A stretch of DNA of 7,136 nt, taken from assembly GCA_002727735.1 (NCBI GenBank), contig PBXW01000030.1, positions 16,472 to 23,607 on the forward strand. Reading direction: 5' to 3'. Origin of the DNA: Crocinitomicaceae bacterium. Lineage in GTDB: Bacteria; Bacteroidota; Bacteroidia; Flavobacteriales_D; Parvicellaceae. Of this stretch, positions 1-6,452 are shown in pieces (the stretch's first letter is position 1; every line of letters starts with the position of its first letter). The notes beneath the pieces were generated by a model. That model did not search any database and was not told the origin of the DNA. It worked only from the letters and a program-made list of their open reading frames with translations. The position numbers and the translations under genes are program-made.

Positions 1-8
1 TATTTCCC

Positions 9-39
9 CAAAGGTATAACTTTAATCAAAAACTGACAA
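9..39 (-). promoter_or_regulatory. Candidate Bacteroidota-type promoter for a divergent gene off the left edge
   Basis: Read on the minus strand there is a perfect TAnnTTTG -7 element (TACCTTTG, positions 16 to 9). It is preceded, after a 20-base spacer, by TTG (39 to 37), which fits the -33 element of the Bacteroidota housekeeping sigma factor. The start of transcription would fall within the first few bases of the window, so the gene would lie outside it to the left. The -33 element sits inside the palindrome at 33-47, as expected for a repressed or regulated promoter. Short elements like these occur by chance in AT-rich DNA, so this is an inference. Confidence 0.4.
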
Positions 40-47
40 TTTGTCAG
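33..47. promoter_or_regulatory. 15-bp perfect palindrome, candidate operator
   Basis: CTGACAATTTGTCAG has two exactly complementary 7-base arms around one central base. It is too short and has no following U-tract to act as a terminator, and it lies upstream of both flanking transcription units. The size and symmetry fit the binding site of a dimeric regulator. It overlaps the -33 element of the candidate minus-strand promoter and is about 130 bases upstream of topA, so the leftward gene is the likelier target. The regulator is not identifiable from this window. Confidence 0.4.
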
Positions 48-80
48 CGTAAAAATATGTATCACATTTCTTAAATCAAT

Positions 81-94
81 TGGTTTTGAAACCA
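81..94. repeat. 14-bp inverted repeat in the topA upstream region
   Basis: TGGTTT and AAACCA (81-86 and 89-94) are perfectly complementary arms separated by two bases. The repeat lies between the two candidate divergent promoters, about 18 bases upstream of the plus-strand -33 element. It could be a regulator site or could have arisen by chance. The two-base loop makes an RNA hairpin with all six pairs unlikely. Confidence 0.25.
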
Positions 95-111
95 TCGAAA
101 TTTAAACTTAC

Positions 112-143
112 TTGTTTTTTACCCTTATTATTTTATTTCTTTG
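112..143 (+). promoter_or_regulatory. Weak candidate promoter for topA
   Basis: TTG at 112-114 is followed, after 21 bases, by TTTCTTTG at 136-143. This matches the Bacteroidota -7 consensus TAnnTTTG except for the second base. It would start transcription at about position 150, giving topA a leader of roughly 25 bases. The spacing is right but the match is imperfect, so confidence is low. No Shine-Dalgarno sequence precedes the topA ATG, which is normal in this phylum. Confidence 0.3.
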
Positions 144-175
144 TAAAGCAAATAACCAAATCATTTTTCTAATCA

Positions 176-1702
176 ATGAGTAATTTAGTTATCGTAGAGT
201 CTCCCGCAAAAGCCAAAACTATAGAAGGTTTTTTAGGGAGTGATTTCACTGTTAGATCATGTTATGGACACATTAGAGAATTACCAAAAAAAGGCGATCC
301 TATAGATGTTGAAAATGATTTTAGTCCAACTTATGTTGTTCCCCAAGACAAAAAGAAAGTAGTTTCTGAACTTTCGTCTTTGGCCAAACAATCAGAAATA
401 GTATGGTTAGCAACGGATGAAGATAGAGAGGGTGAAGCTATATCTTGGCACTTGTTACATGCTTTAAAGCTTAAATCAGAAAATACTAGACGAATTACTT
501 TTAATGAGATTACTAAGAATGCTGTACTTAGAGCAGTTGATTCCCCTAGAGATATTGATGAAAATCTAGTTAATTCTCAACAAGCCCGAAGAATTTTAGA
601 TCGATTAGTAGGGTATGAATTGTCACCAGTATTATGGCGTAAAGTCAAGCCAAATTTATCCGCAGGAAGGGTCCAGTCGGTCACGGTTAAACTAATTGTC
701 CAGCGAGAGCAAGAAATAATTAATCACAATCCTGTAGAAACATATAAAGTTACAGCCACATTTCTAAGTAATGAAAAGTCATTTAAAGCTGAATTAACTT
801 CTAATCTAGGATCAAATGAAGAAGCTGAATCATTCCTCAATTCATTAATAGATAAAACATTTACTATACAAAATATAGTAAAGAAACCAGGTAAAAGAAC
901 GCCTTCTGCTCCTTTTATAACTTCAACATTACAGCAGGAAGCTAGCAGAGTTTTAGGCTACAGTGTTTCTAGGACGATGTCTTTAGCTCAGCGACTTTAT
1001 GAAGCAGGTCATATAACTTACATGAGAACAGATTCAGTTAGCTTGTCAAAAGATGCTATGGGTGCTGCACAACAGCAGATTTCAAGAGCATTTGGATCTC
1101 ATTATTGCAACCCAAGAAAGTATCAGAATAAAAACAAATCTGCTCAAGAAGCACATGAGGCCATTAGACCAACCAATTTTGCAGTTGACACATTAAATGA
1201 CGATAGTCCTGAAGATAAGTTGTATAAGTTAATTTGGAGAAAGACTATTGCTTCTCAAATGAGTGATGCAGAAATAGAAAAAACAAATATTCAAATTAGT
1301 TGCGATGGTCAAGCTCAACCTTTTGTCTCCACTGGTGAGGTAATAAAATTTGATGGTTTTTTAAAGGTTTATGGGCTTGCAAATGATAAAGAATCTTCTG
1401 AATTGCTGCCATCAGTAAAAGAGGGAGAACAAGTAGATTGTAAAGATGTAGTTGCCACTCAAAAATTTTCCAGACCACCTGCAAGGTATACGGAAGCTTC
1501 TCTTGTTAAGAAACTTGAAGACTTAGGTATTGGAAGACCATCTACATATGCTCCAACTATAAAAACTGTTCAGGATCGGGGATATGTTGAAATTAAAGAT
1601 TTGGATGGTGTTGACAGATCAATTAATATAATTTCTTTAGTTAATAATGAAATTAAAAAGACTACTCAGGTTGAAAAAGTTGGTGCTGACAGAAAAAAAT
1701 GA
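176..1702 (+). CDS. topA: DNA topoisomerase I, N-terminal catalytic part (frameshifted)
   Basis: Type IA topoisomerase, which relaxes negative supercoils by transient single-strand cleavage through a 5'-phosphotyrosine. This frame (508 residues) holds the catalytic core. The Toprim domain spans about residues 1-115, with the VESPAKAKTI motif (E8) and DEDREGE supplying the acidic triad D81, D83 and E85. LSAGRVQS follows at 161-168. The active-site motif TYMRTDS at 281-287 places the nucleophile at Y282 and the assisting arginine at R284. AHEAIRPT is at 326-333, and RYTEASLVKKLEDLGIGRPS lies at about 437-456. The start is the first ATG, directly before the conserved SNLVIVESPAK. The frame ends at TGA 1700-1702, just after a run of seven A, in mid-domain: family members continue through a segment that is encoded here in the -1 frame from 1699. 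It is therefore the front half of an ~808-residue TopA. Whether the full-length protein is made depends on frameshifting, or on the missing A being a sequence error. Confidence 0.93.
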   Translation: MSNLVIVESPAKAKTIEGFLGSDFTVRSCYGHIRELPKKGDPIDVENDFSPTYVVPQDKKKVVSELSSLAKQSEIVWLATDEDREGEAISWHLLHALKLKSENTRRITFNEITKNAVLRAVDSPRDIDENLVNSQQARRILDRLVGYELSPVLWRKVKPNLSAGRVQSVTVKLIVQREQEIINHNPVETYKVTATFLSNEKSFKAELTSNLGSNEEAESFLNSLIDKTFTIQNIVKKPGKRTPSAPFITSTLQQEASRVLGYSVSRTMSLAQRLYEAGHITYMRTDSVSLSKDAMGAAQQQISRAFGSHYCNPRKYQNKNKSAQEAHEAIRPTNFAVDTLNDDSPEDKLYKLIWRKTIASQMSDAEIEKTNIQISCDGQAQPFVSTGEVIKFDGFLKVYGLANDKESSELLPSVKEGEQVDCKDVVATQKFSRPPARYTEASLVKKLEDLGIGRPSTYAPTIKTVQDRGYVEIKDLDGVDRSINIISLVNNEIKKTTQVEKVGADRKK

Positions 1703-1728
1703 TTCCTACTACCATTGGTGAAGTAGTA
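1693..1728 (+). other. Frameshift site in topA: A7 slippery run, overlapping stop/start, downstream hairpin
   Basis: Seven A (1693-1699) read in the upstream frame as A AAA AAA and are followed at once by TGA (1700-1702). That stop overlaps an ATG (1699-1701) in the -1 frame. A one-base backward slip joins ...GADRKK to MIPTTIGEVV... with no missing or extra residue compared with the usual TopA pattern G-S/A-D-x-x-K-L/M-x-P-T-x-I-G (recalled from the family). A 6-bp stem, TACTAC (1707-1712) with GTAGTA (1723-1728), begins 7 bases after the heptamer, a spacing typical of -1 recoding stimulators, but the stem is AT-rich and weak. Possible readings are programmed -1 frameshifting, polymerase slippage on the A run, termination-reinitiation at ATGA, a real mutation, or loss of one A in sequencing. 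Confidence 0.6.
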
Positions 1729-2601
1729 AATGAATTCCTTTCAGAACATTTTGTGAAAATTATGGATTATAATTTTACAGCTGATATTGAAAAAGAATTA
1801 GATGCTATTGCAAGTGGCCAATTAAATTGGTCAGACATGTTGCAAAAATTTTATAAACCTTTTCATAAAAATGTAATTCACACTCAAGAAAATGCTGAAA
1901 GAGCAAATGGTGAGCGATTTCTTGGCGATGACCCTGCCACGGGCGAGCCAGTATTTGCAAAACTTGGAAAATATGGTCCTATTATACAAATAGGTGACAC
2001 CAAAGATGAGGATAAAAAACCAAGGTTTGCAAGTTTGAAAAATGATCAAAATATAAAATCAATTGATCTTCAATCTGCACTTACTTTGTTTGAATATCCA
2101 AAACTCTTGGGTCATCATGATGGAGATGAGGTTTTTTTAAAATTGGGTCGTTTTGGACCCTACCTTCAATTTGCTAAGTCCAACGTCTCTATTCCAAAAG
2201 GTATGGATGTAGATCAAATTGATATGCAGTTTGCTATTGAATTAATTCAAAAGAAAAAAGAAGCTGACGCACCTATTCATCATTATGAAGGAAGTCCAGT
2301 AACTAAAGGGAAAGGTAGATTTGGTCCTTTTATAAAATGGAATAATATATTTATCAATGTGAACAAAAAATATGATTTTGATAATTTATCTGAACAAGAC
2401 ATTGTCACTTTGATTGAGGAAAAGAAGCAAAAAGAAAAAGAAAAGTTAATTCACAATTGGGAAAATGAAGGCATTACTGTTGAGAAAGGTAGATGGGGTA
2501 AAGTATTTGTTATTTCTGGAAAAAAACGAAAACAACTTGATGCTAAAAAAGACCCTAAAGCGCTAACATTAGAGGAAGCAAAGACAATTTTAAAATCCTA
2601 A
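1699..2601 (+). CDS. topA: DNA topoisomerase I, C-terminal part (in the -1 frame)
   Basis: These 300 residues complete TopA. Residues 1-60 (TIGEVVNEFLSEHF, IMDYNFTADIEKELD, then WSDMLQKFYKPFH) are the end of the type IA core, where family members normally continue from the Y282 region. Then come four C-terminal topoisomerase repeats, each with a G-[KR]-[YFW]-G core: LGKYGP at 89-94, LGRFGP at 149-154, KGRFGP at 205-210 and KGRWGK at 263-268. These repeats bind single-stranded DNA and are usual for Bacteroidota TopA. There are no cysteines, so no zinc ribbons of the E. coli kind. A lysine-rich stretch (about 241-250) separates repeats three and four. The piece has no catalytic residues and could not act alone. 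Its ATG overlaps the stop of the first part (ATGA), so coupled translation as a separate subunit is possible, but a fused ~808-residue product is the simpler expectation. The absence of further stops or decay argues against an old pseudogene. Confidence 0.88.
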   Translation: MIPTTIGEVVNEFLSEHFVKIMDYNFTADIEKELDAIASGQLNWSDMLQKFYKPFHKNVIHTQENAERANGERFLGDDPATGEPVFAKLGKYGPIIQIGDTKDEDKKPRFASLKNDQNIKSIDLQSALTLFEYPKLLGHHDGDEVFLKLGRFGPYLQFAKSNVSIPKGMDVDQIDMQFAIELIQKKKEADAPIHHYEGSPVTKGKGRFGPFIKWNNIFINVNKKYDFDNLSEQDIVTLIEEKKQKEKEKLIHNWENEGITVEKGRWGKVFVISGKKRKQLDAKKDPKALTLEEAKTILKS

Positions 2602-2605
2602 ATTC

Positions 2606-3757
2606 ATGAATTTGGATATTTATTTCCAGCCAATTGATTCAATTGAAGTGAAAAAGAATACAATTGGATCAATTTGTGAAATCTACAATACGAATTTCCC
2701 TGATTGGGAATCTTCTGATATAGTTTTAATTAGCGTTGATGAAAATTTAGGATTCTCCGAATTAACAAGTCTAGAAAGTAATCATGTTAAAATAAGGCAG
2801 CAGTTGTATGACTACCACTTAGCCAAGGGGAATAAATTAAAAATGGCTGATTTAGGAATAATTAAGAGGGGAGCTAGTACTTCAGATACCTATGCTGCTT
2901 TAGAAGATATTACTGCTGAAATACAAAAAAAAGGCAAGCTACTATTGATTCTTGGTGGCACTCAAGATTTGACCTATGCTAATTATCTTGGATACAAAAA
3001 GTTAGAGCAAACTATCAATGTTACTTGTATTGACCAAAAAATTGATCTAGAAATGGGTAGCGAGGCTCCAATTTCTTCTAATAATTTTATTAATCATCTA
3101 CTTACTTTTCAACCAAGCTTTTTGTTTAATTTTTCCATTTTAGGTTGCCAACAATATTATATTTCTGAGGAACAATTAAATCTATTTGATGAATTATATT
3201 TTGATTACCTAAGACTTGGAGAATTGAATAATAACATTAAGCTTGCCGAACCTTATTTAAGAAACTCAGATATCATTTCTCTTGATATATCATCAATTAG
3301 AAGAGCTGAATTTTCGGGGGCTAACGAAAATGGACCAAATGGTTTTTTTGCTAATGAAATATGTCAAATAGCTAAATATGCAGGTATTAGTGATAAATTA
3401 TCAAGTTTTGGGGCTTATAATTTTTCTAAAATCTTGGACGATCATGAAGTTGAATTAGCAGCTCAAATATTTTACTTTATAATTGATGGGTTCTGTCATA
3501 GAAAAAAGGATTATCCTATTGGTACTAAGAAAAATCATGTAAAATATGCTGTTTTTCATGAAGAATTAAAGCACAATTTAGTTTTTCATAAAAGCCCCAA
3601 GTCTCAAAGATGGTGGTTAGAAGTTCCCTACCCTCCACTCAAGGATTTTAAATTTGAACGACATAATTTAGTGCCTTGTAATTATGAAGATTACTTAACA
3701 GCACAAAAAGGATTGATACCTGATCTTTGGTGGAAGACTTACAGGAAGTTAAATTAG
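2606..3757 (+). CDS. Arginase/formimidoylglutamase-fold protein with degenerate metal site
   Basis: This 383-residue protein has the arginase/agmatinase (ureohydrolase) fold; relatives in Bacteroidota are commonly named formimidoylglutamase. Recognisable family positions are LLLILGGTQD (112-121, in place of GGxHS), VTCIDQKIDL (139-148, in place of DAHxD) and ISLDISSIRRAE (224-235, in place of SxDxDxxDP). Against arginase ligands, D143, D147 and D227 are kept, while both histidines are replaced (Q120, K145) and the last aspartate is S229. A two-manganese site therefore looks incomplete and hydrolase activity is doubtful. Later conserved stretches are GPNGFFANEICQIAKYAGIS (243-262), RWWLEVPYP (335-343) and RHNLVPCNYEDYL (352-364). 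There is no signal peptide or membrane span, so it is cytoplasmic. It starts 4 bases after the topA stop and is surely co-transcribed with it. No histidine-degradation gene is nearby. The true function is unknown. Confidence 0.85.
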   Translation: MNLDIYFQPIDSIEVKKNTIGSICEIYNTNFPDWESSDIVLISVDENLGFSELTSLESNHVKIRQQLYDYHLAKGNKLKMADLGIIKRGASTSDTYAALEDITAEIQKKGKLLLILGGTQDLTYANYLGYKKLEQTINVTCIDQKIDLEMGSEAPISSNNFINHLLTFQPSFLFNFSILGCQQYYISEEQLNLFDELYFDYLRLGELNNNIKLAEPYLRNSDIISLDISSIRRAEFSGANENGPNGFFANEICQIAKYAGISDKLSSFGAYNFSKILDDHEVELAAQIFYFIIDGFCHRKKDYPIGTKKNHVKYAVFHEELKHNLVFHKSPKSQRWWLEVPYPPLKDFKFERHNLVPCNYEDYLTAQKGLIPDLWWKTYRKLN

Positions 3758-3864
3758 TTTAATTTTATTATCTTTACCATCTTAAAATTAGTACTTTTTG
3801 GTGAAAATTGACTGAAATTAATCAGTTTTTAGTTCCTAACAATTTGATTACTAATATGTTATAT

Positions 3865-4794
3865 ATGAAAAAAATTGTAATTGCGTTTTTATTTACAGGA
3901 TTGGTAGTTGGCTCAAATGCTCAACAAGATTATCAAATTACACATTACATGTTTGATAATTTATCTTTTAATCCTGGATATGCAGGAATGAATAACAATA
4001 TCTGTGGAACTATTCTAGGCCGTCAACAATGGGCAGGTTTTACAGGCAGCCCTACTACAGGTATTTTAAATGTTCATGCACCTGTTGAGTTGGTAAGAGG
4101 TGGTATAGGACTTACTTATGTGAATGACCAGTTAGGTTTTGAAAAAAATAATATTGCTCGATTAAATTACTCTTATCATATGGGCATAGGCGCTGGACAA
4201 CTGGGCATAGGTGCTAGTGTTGGAATTCTTCAGAAAAGTATTGAGGCTCAATGGCAAACACCATCTGGAAACCCATGGAATCAAGATCCAAGTATTAACG
4301 GAGATCAGATGTCTGGTGTTGTACCAGATTTTAATCTTGGTGTTTTTTATAAAACTAATGAGCTGTATTTAGGTATTTCAACAACACATTTAGGTGGGCT
4401 GAAAATGAATAATTTAAATGTCAAAAATGTACATCACTACTGGATAACGGCTGGTTATAATTATGATATATCACCAGATGTTAAGCTGAGACCAAGTTTG
4501 CTAATTAAGTCAGATGCTTCATCAACTATAATGGATGTCAACGTTAATGCGTTGATCCAAAATAAGTTTTGGGGAGGAATAACATGGAGAGTTGGTGATG
4601 AGATAGCCCCTATGTTAGGTTATCAACACTCATTGGGAGATGGAAGCTCACTGAGAATAGGTTATGCTTATGGTTATACTACAAGTGAAATTGGTTCTTA
4701 CAGCTCTGGTTCACATGACATAATGTTGAATTATTGTTTCAATTTGGCTAAACCTCCAACTATAGAAAAATCAAAAAATCCTAGATTCTTATAA
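3865..4794 (+). CDS. porP: PorP/SprF-family type IX secretion system membrane protein
   Basis: This 309-residue outer-membrane protein is of the PorP/SprF family, small beta-barrel-like proteins that work with the T9SS trans-envelope machinery or adhesin export. The N-terminus MKKIVIAFLFTG...SNAQ is a Sec signal peptide, probably cleaved near residue 19. It is followed by the family's opening QDYQITHYMFDNLSFNPGYA (20-39). The body is rich in alternating, glycine- and aromatic-containing strands (for example GGIGLTYVNDQLGF, LYLGISTTHLGG, SLRIGYAYGY). The ending HDIMLNYCFNL...NPRFL is a family hallmark. The start chosen is the ATG giving a clean signal peptide. An in-frame TTG (3808) and ATG (3856) would only add polar residues ahead of it. 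A 107-base gap follows the arginase-like gene, and gldK is next. That neighbour makes PorP the likely role rather than an SprF partner of a large adhesin, none being visible here. Confidence 0.9.
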   Translation: MKKIVIAFLFTGLVVGSNAQQDYQITHYMFDNLSFNPGYAGMNNNICGTILGRQQWAGFTGSPTTGILNVHAPVELVRGGIGLTYVNDQLGFEKNNIARLNYSYHMGIGAGQLGIGASVGILQKSIEAQWQTPSGNPWNQDPSINGDQMSGVVPDFNLGVFYKTNELYLGISTTHLGGLKMNNLNVKNVHHYWITAGYNYDISPDVKLRPSLLIKSDASSTIMDVNVNALIQNKFWGGITWRVGDEIAPMLGYQHSLGDGSSLRIGYAYGYTTSEIGSYSSGSHDIMLNYCFNLAKPPTIEKSKNPRFL

Positions 4795-4878
4795 AGAATA
4801 ATGAAACTTAAAAAATTAAATAACGTATTAAGTGGTCCCTCAAACGATAAAGTTAGGGGATTTTTAAAAGAGAATAAG

Positions 4879-6372
4879 ATGAAAAATATACTTTATTTTA
4901 TTTCAGTAATTTTCCTAATAGGAAGTTGTGCAACTTCTGGTGGAAATGGTGAATTAGTCGGTGTTTTAGGTAGGCCAGTATGGTATCAAACAGATCCCTA
5001 TGGTATGCTTTACATTCCTGCAGGTGCATTCAACATGGGTCAAAGTGATCAAGATGTTCCTTTAACTCACTACAATGAAACTAAAACAGTTTCTGTTGGT
5101 GCATTCTACATGGATCAGACAGAAATTACTAATAATGAATATAGACAGTTTGTCTACTGGGTTAGAGATTCCATAGCACGTAGAATTTTAGGTGCAGAAT
5201 TTCCAGAGGAGTTTTTAATTGAAACCTATGATGATGAATTAGAAGTTAAAGATGAAGCTGATTGGCAGTTGAATTGGAATTCAAGGTTTGAGTATATCTC
5301 TTTTAACCCATCAAGAGGACATAACTCTGAGTATGCTCCCTTATTAGCTCAAATGTTTTTAAATGAAAGTGATCGTTTCTATCAAAGAAAAGAATTTGAT
5401 ACAAGAAAATTCATGTTTGAATATTACTGGATTGATCTTCAAGAAGCTGCCAAAAAAGGTCGTCCATTAATTAAACGTATTTCTAATACTGAGGCAGATG
5501 AGGATGAAGATCACAGGGTGAAAATGAAAAATCCTAATATGCCCTTTCCAGCAGAGCCTGGACAAGTAAGAGGTAAAGATTTGAATTTAGGATTCAGAAA
5601 TAGTAAGGGTCAAAATAATGCAATAAGGGGACACGAGGATAGATCTAGATTTATAATTAAAGAGGTTATTAATGTATATCCTGATACGCTTTGTTGGATT
5701 CATGATTTTACTTATGCTAACAATGAACATATGTCCAATATGTATTTTTGGCACCCAGCTTATGATGAATATCCTGTAGTTGGTGTAACTTGGCAACAAT
5801 GTAATGCATTTAATGTTTGGAGAACACAACTGCTTAATTCATGGAGAAAATCCCACATGCTTCCTTTTGTTCAAGATTTTAGATTACCAAGTGAAACGGA
5901 ATGGGAGTATGCTTCCAGAGGTGGTTTAGACAACAACCCTTATCCTTGGGGTGGGCCATACATTAGGAATTCAAGAGGATGTTTCTTAGGTAACTTTAAA
6001 CCTCTTAGAGGAAGATATATGGAAGATGGTGGTTTTCACACAGTAAAAGCTAATTCGTACCATCCTAACGATTTTGGATTATACTGTATGTCTGGTAATG
6101 TTGCAGAATGGTGTCGAACTGCGTTTGACGAGTCTGTTTACGAATATGGACATGATATGAATACTGAATATATATACCACGCACTAGATCATGACCCTCC
6201 TTCTATGAAAAGAAAAGTTGTTAGGGGTGGTTCTTGGAAAGATATTGGTTACTATCTTCAGACAGGTACAAGATCTTATGAGTATCAGGACACGGCTAAG
6301 TCTTATATTGGATTTAGAAGTGTAATGAACTACTTAGGTAGAGGTGGACCAAATAAAGAAGGTGATTTTTAA
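4879..6372 (+). CDS. gldK: GldK/PorK, T9SS ring-forming outer-membrane lipoprotein
   Basis: GldK (PorK) with GldN forms the periplasmic ring of the T9SS, anchored in the outer membrane by its lipid. The 497-residue protein opens with a lipoprotein signal, MKNILYFISVIFLIGSC, with the lipidated cysteine at 17. A formylglycine-generating-enzyme (FGE/SUMF1) fold follows. Its first part, about 45-94, includes YIPAGAFNMG and MDQTEITNNEYRQFV. A long family-specific insertion runs over about 95-294. The second part then has YPVVGVTWQQC (298-308), RLPSETEWEYASRGG (335-349), GLYCMSGNVAEWC (400-412), VVRGGSWKD (447-455) and YIGFRSV (476-482). The paired cysteines of catalytic FGE near the C-terminus are absent (RSYEYQDTAKSYIGFR), so the fold is structural. 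An in-frame ATG at 4801, 6 bases after the porP stop, would add 26 charged residues. The start at 4879 is preferred for its normal lipoprotein signal. It is co-directional with porP and gldL, most likely one operon. Confidence 0.93.
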   Translation: MKNILYFISVIFLIGSCATSGGNGELVGVLGRPVWYQTDPYGMLYIPAGAFNMGQSDQDVPLTHYNETKTVSVGAFYMDQTEITNNEYRQFVYWVRDSIARRILGAEFPEEFLIETYDDELEVKDEADWQLNWNSRFEYISFNPSRGHNSEYAPLLAQMFLNESDRFYQRKEFDTRKFMFEYYWIDLQEAAKKGRPLIKRISNTEADEDEDHRVKMKNPNMPFPAEPGQVRGKDLNLGFRNSKGQNNAIRGHEDRSRFIIKEVINVYPDTLCWIHDFTYANNEHMSNMYFWHPAYDEYPVVGVTWQQCNAFNVWRTQLLNSWRKSHMLPFVQDFRLPSETEWEYASRGGLDNNPYPWGGPYIRNSRGCFLGNFKPLRGRYMEDGGFHTVKANSYHPNDFGLYCMSGNVAEWCRTAFDESVYEYGHDMNTEYIYHALDHDPPSMKRKVVRGGSWKDIGYYLQTGTRSYEYQDTAKSYIGFRSVMNYLGRGGPNKEGDF

Positions 6373-6452
6373 CATTTTCTTAAAACAAAACACAAAAAAA
6401 ACATTTATTATTACTAACTAAATTTATTTATTAACTCTAAAAACTAAAAATT

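Noticed and set aside
1296..1484. Minus-strand open frame inside topA (and similar ones at 1831-2049, 5587-5829, 6692-6901 and 6941-7123)
   Set aside because: They lie opposite well-conserved coding sequence, show no recognisable protein features, and are shadows of the plus-strand genes.
1699..2601. The downstream topA frame as a decayed pseudogene remnant
   Set aside because: All four repeat motifs and the end of the core are intact with no further stops or frame breaks, so old decay is not supported.
3792..3800. TACTTTTTG as a possible -7 promoter element for porP
   Set aside because: It has one base too many for TAnnTTTG, and no TTG lies at the right distance upstream.
3810..3830. Hairpin ACTGA-AATTAA-TCAGT followed by TTTT, between the arginase-like gene and porP
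   Set aside because: The stem has only five pairs, is low in G+C and has a six-base loop, so it is too weak to call an intrinsic terminator. It may still act as a mild attenuator.
3808..3864. Translation of PorP from TTG at 3808
   Set aside because: It would put 19 mostly polar residues ahead of a complete signal peptide; the ATG at 3865 gives a standard one.
4879..6372. GldK as an active formylglycine-generating enzyme or sulfatase modifier
   Set aside because: The C-terminal catalytic cysteine pair is absent, and the lipoprotein signal, the insertion and the neighbours fit GldK.
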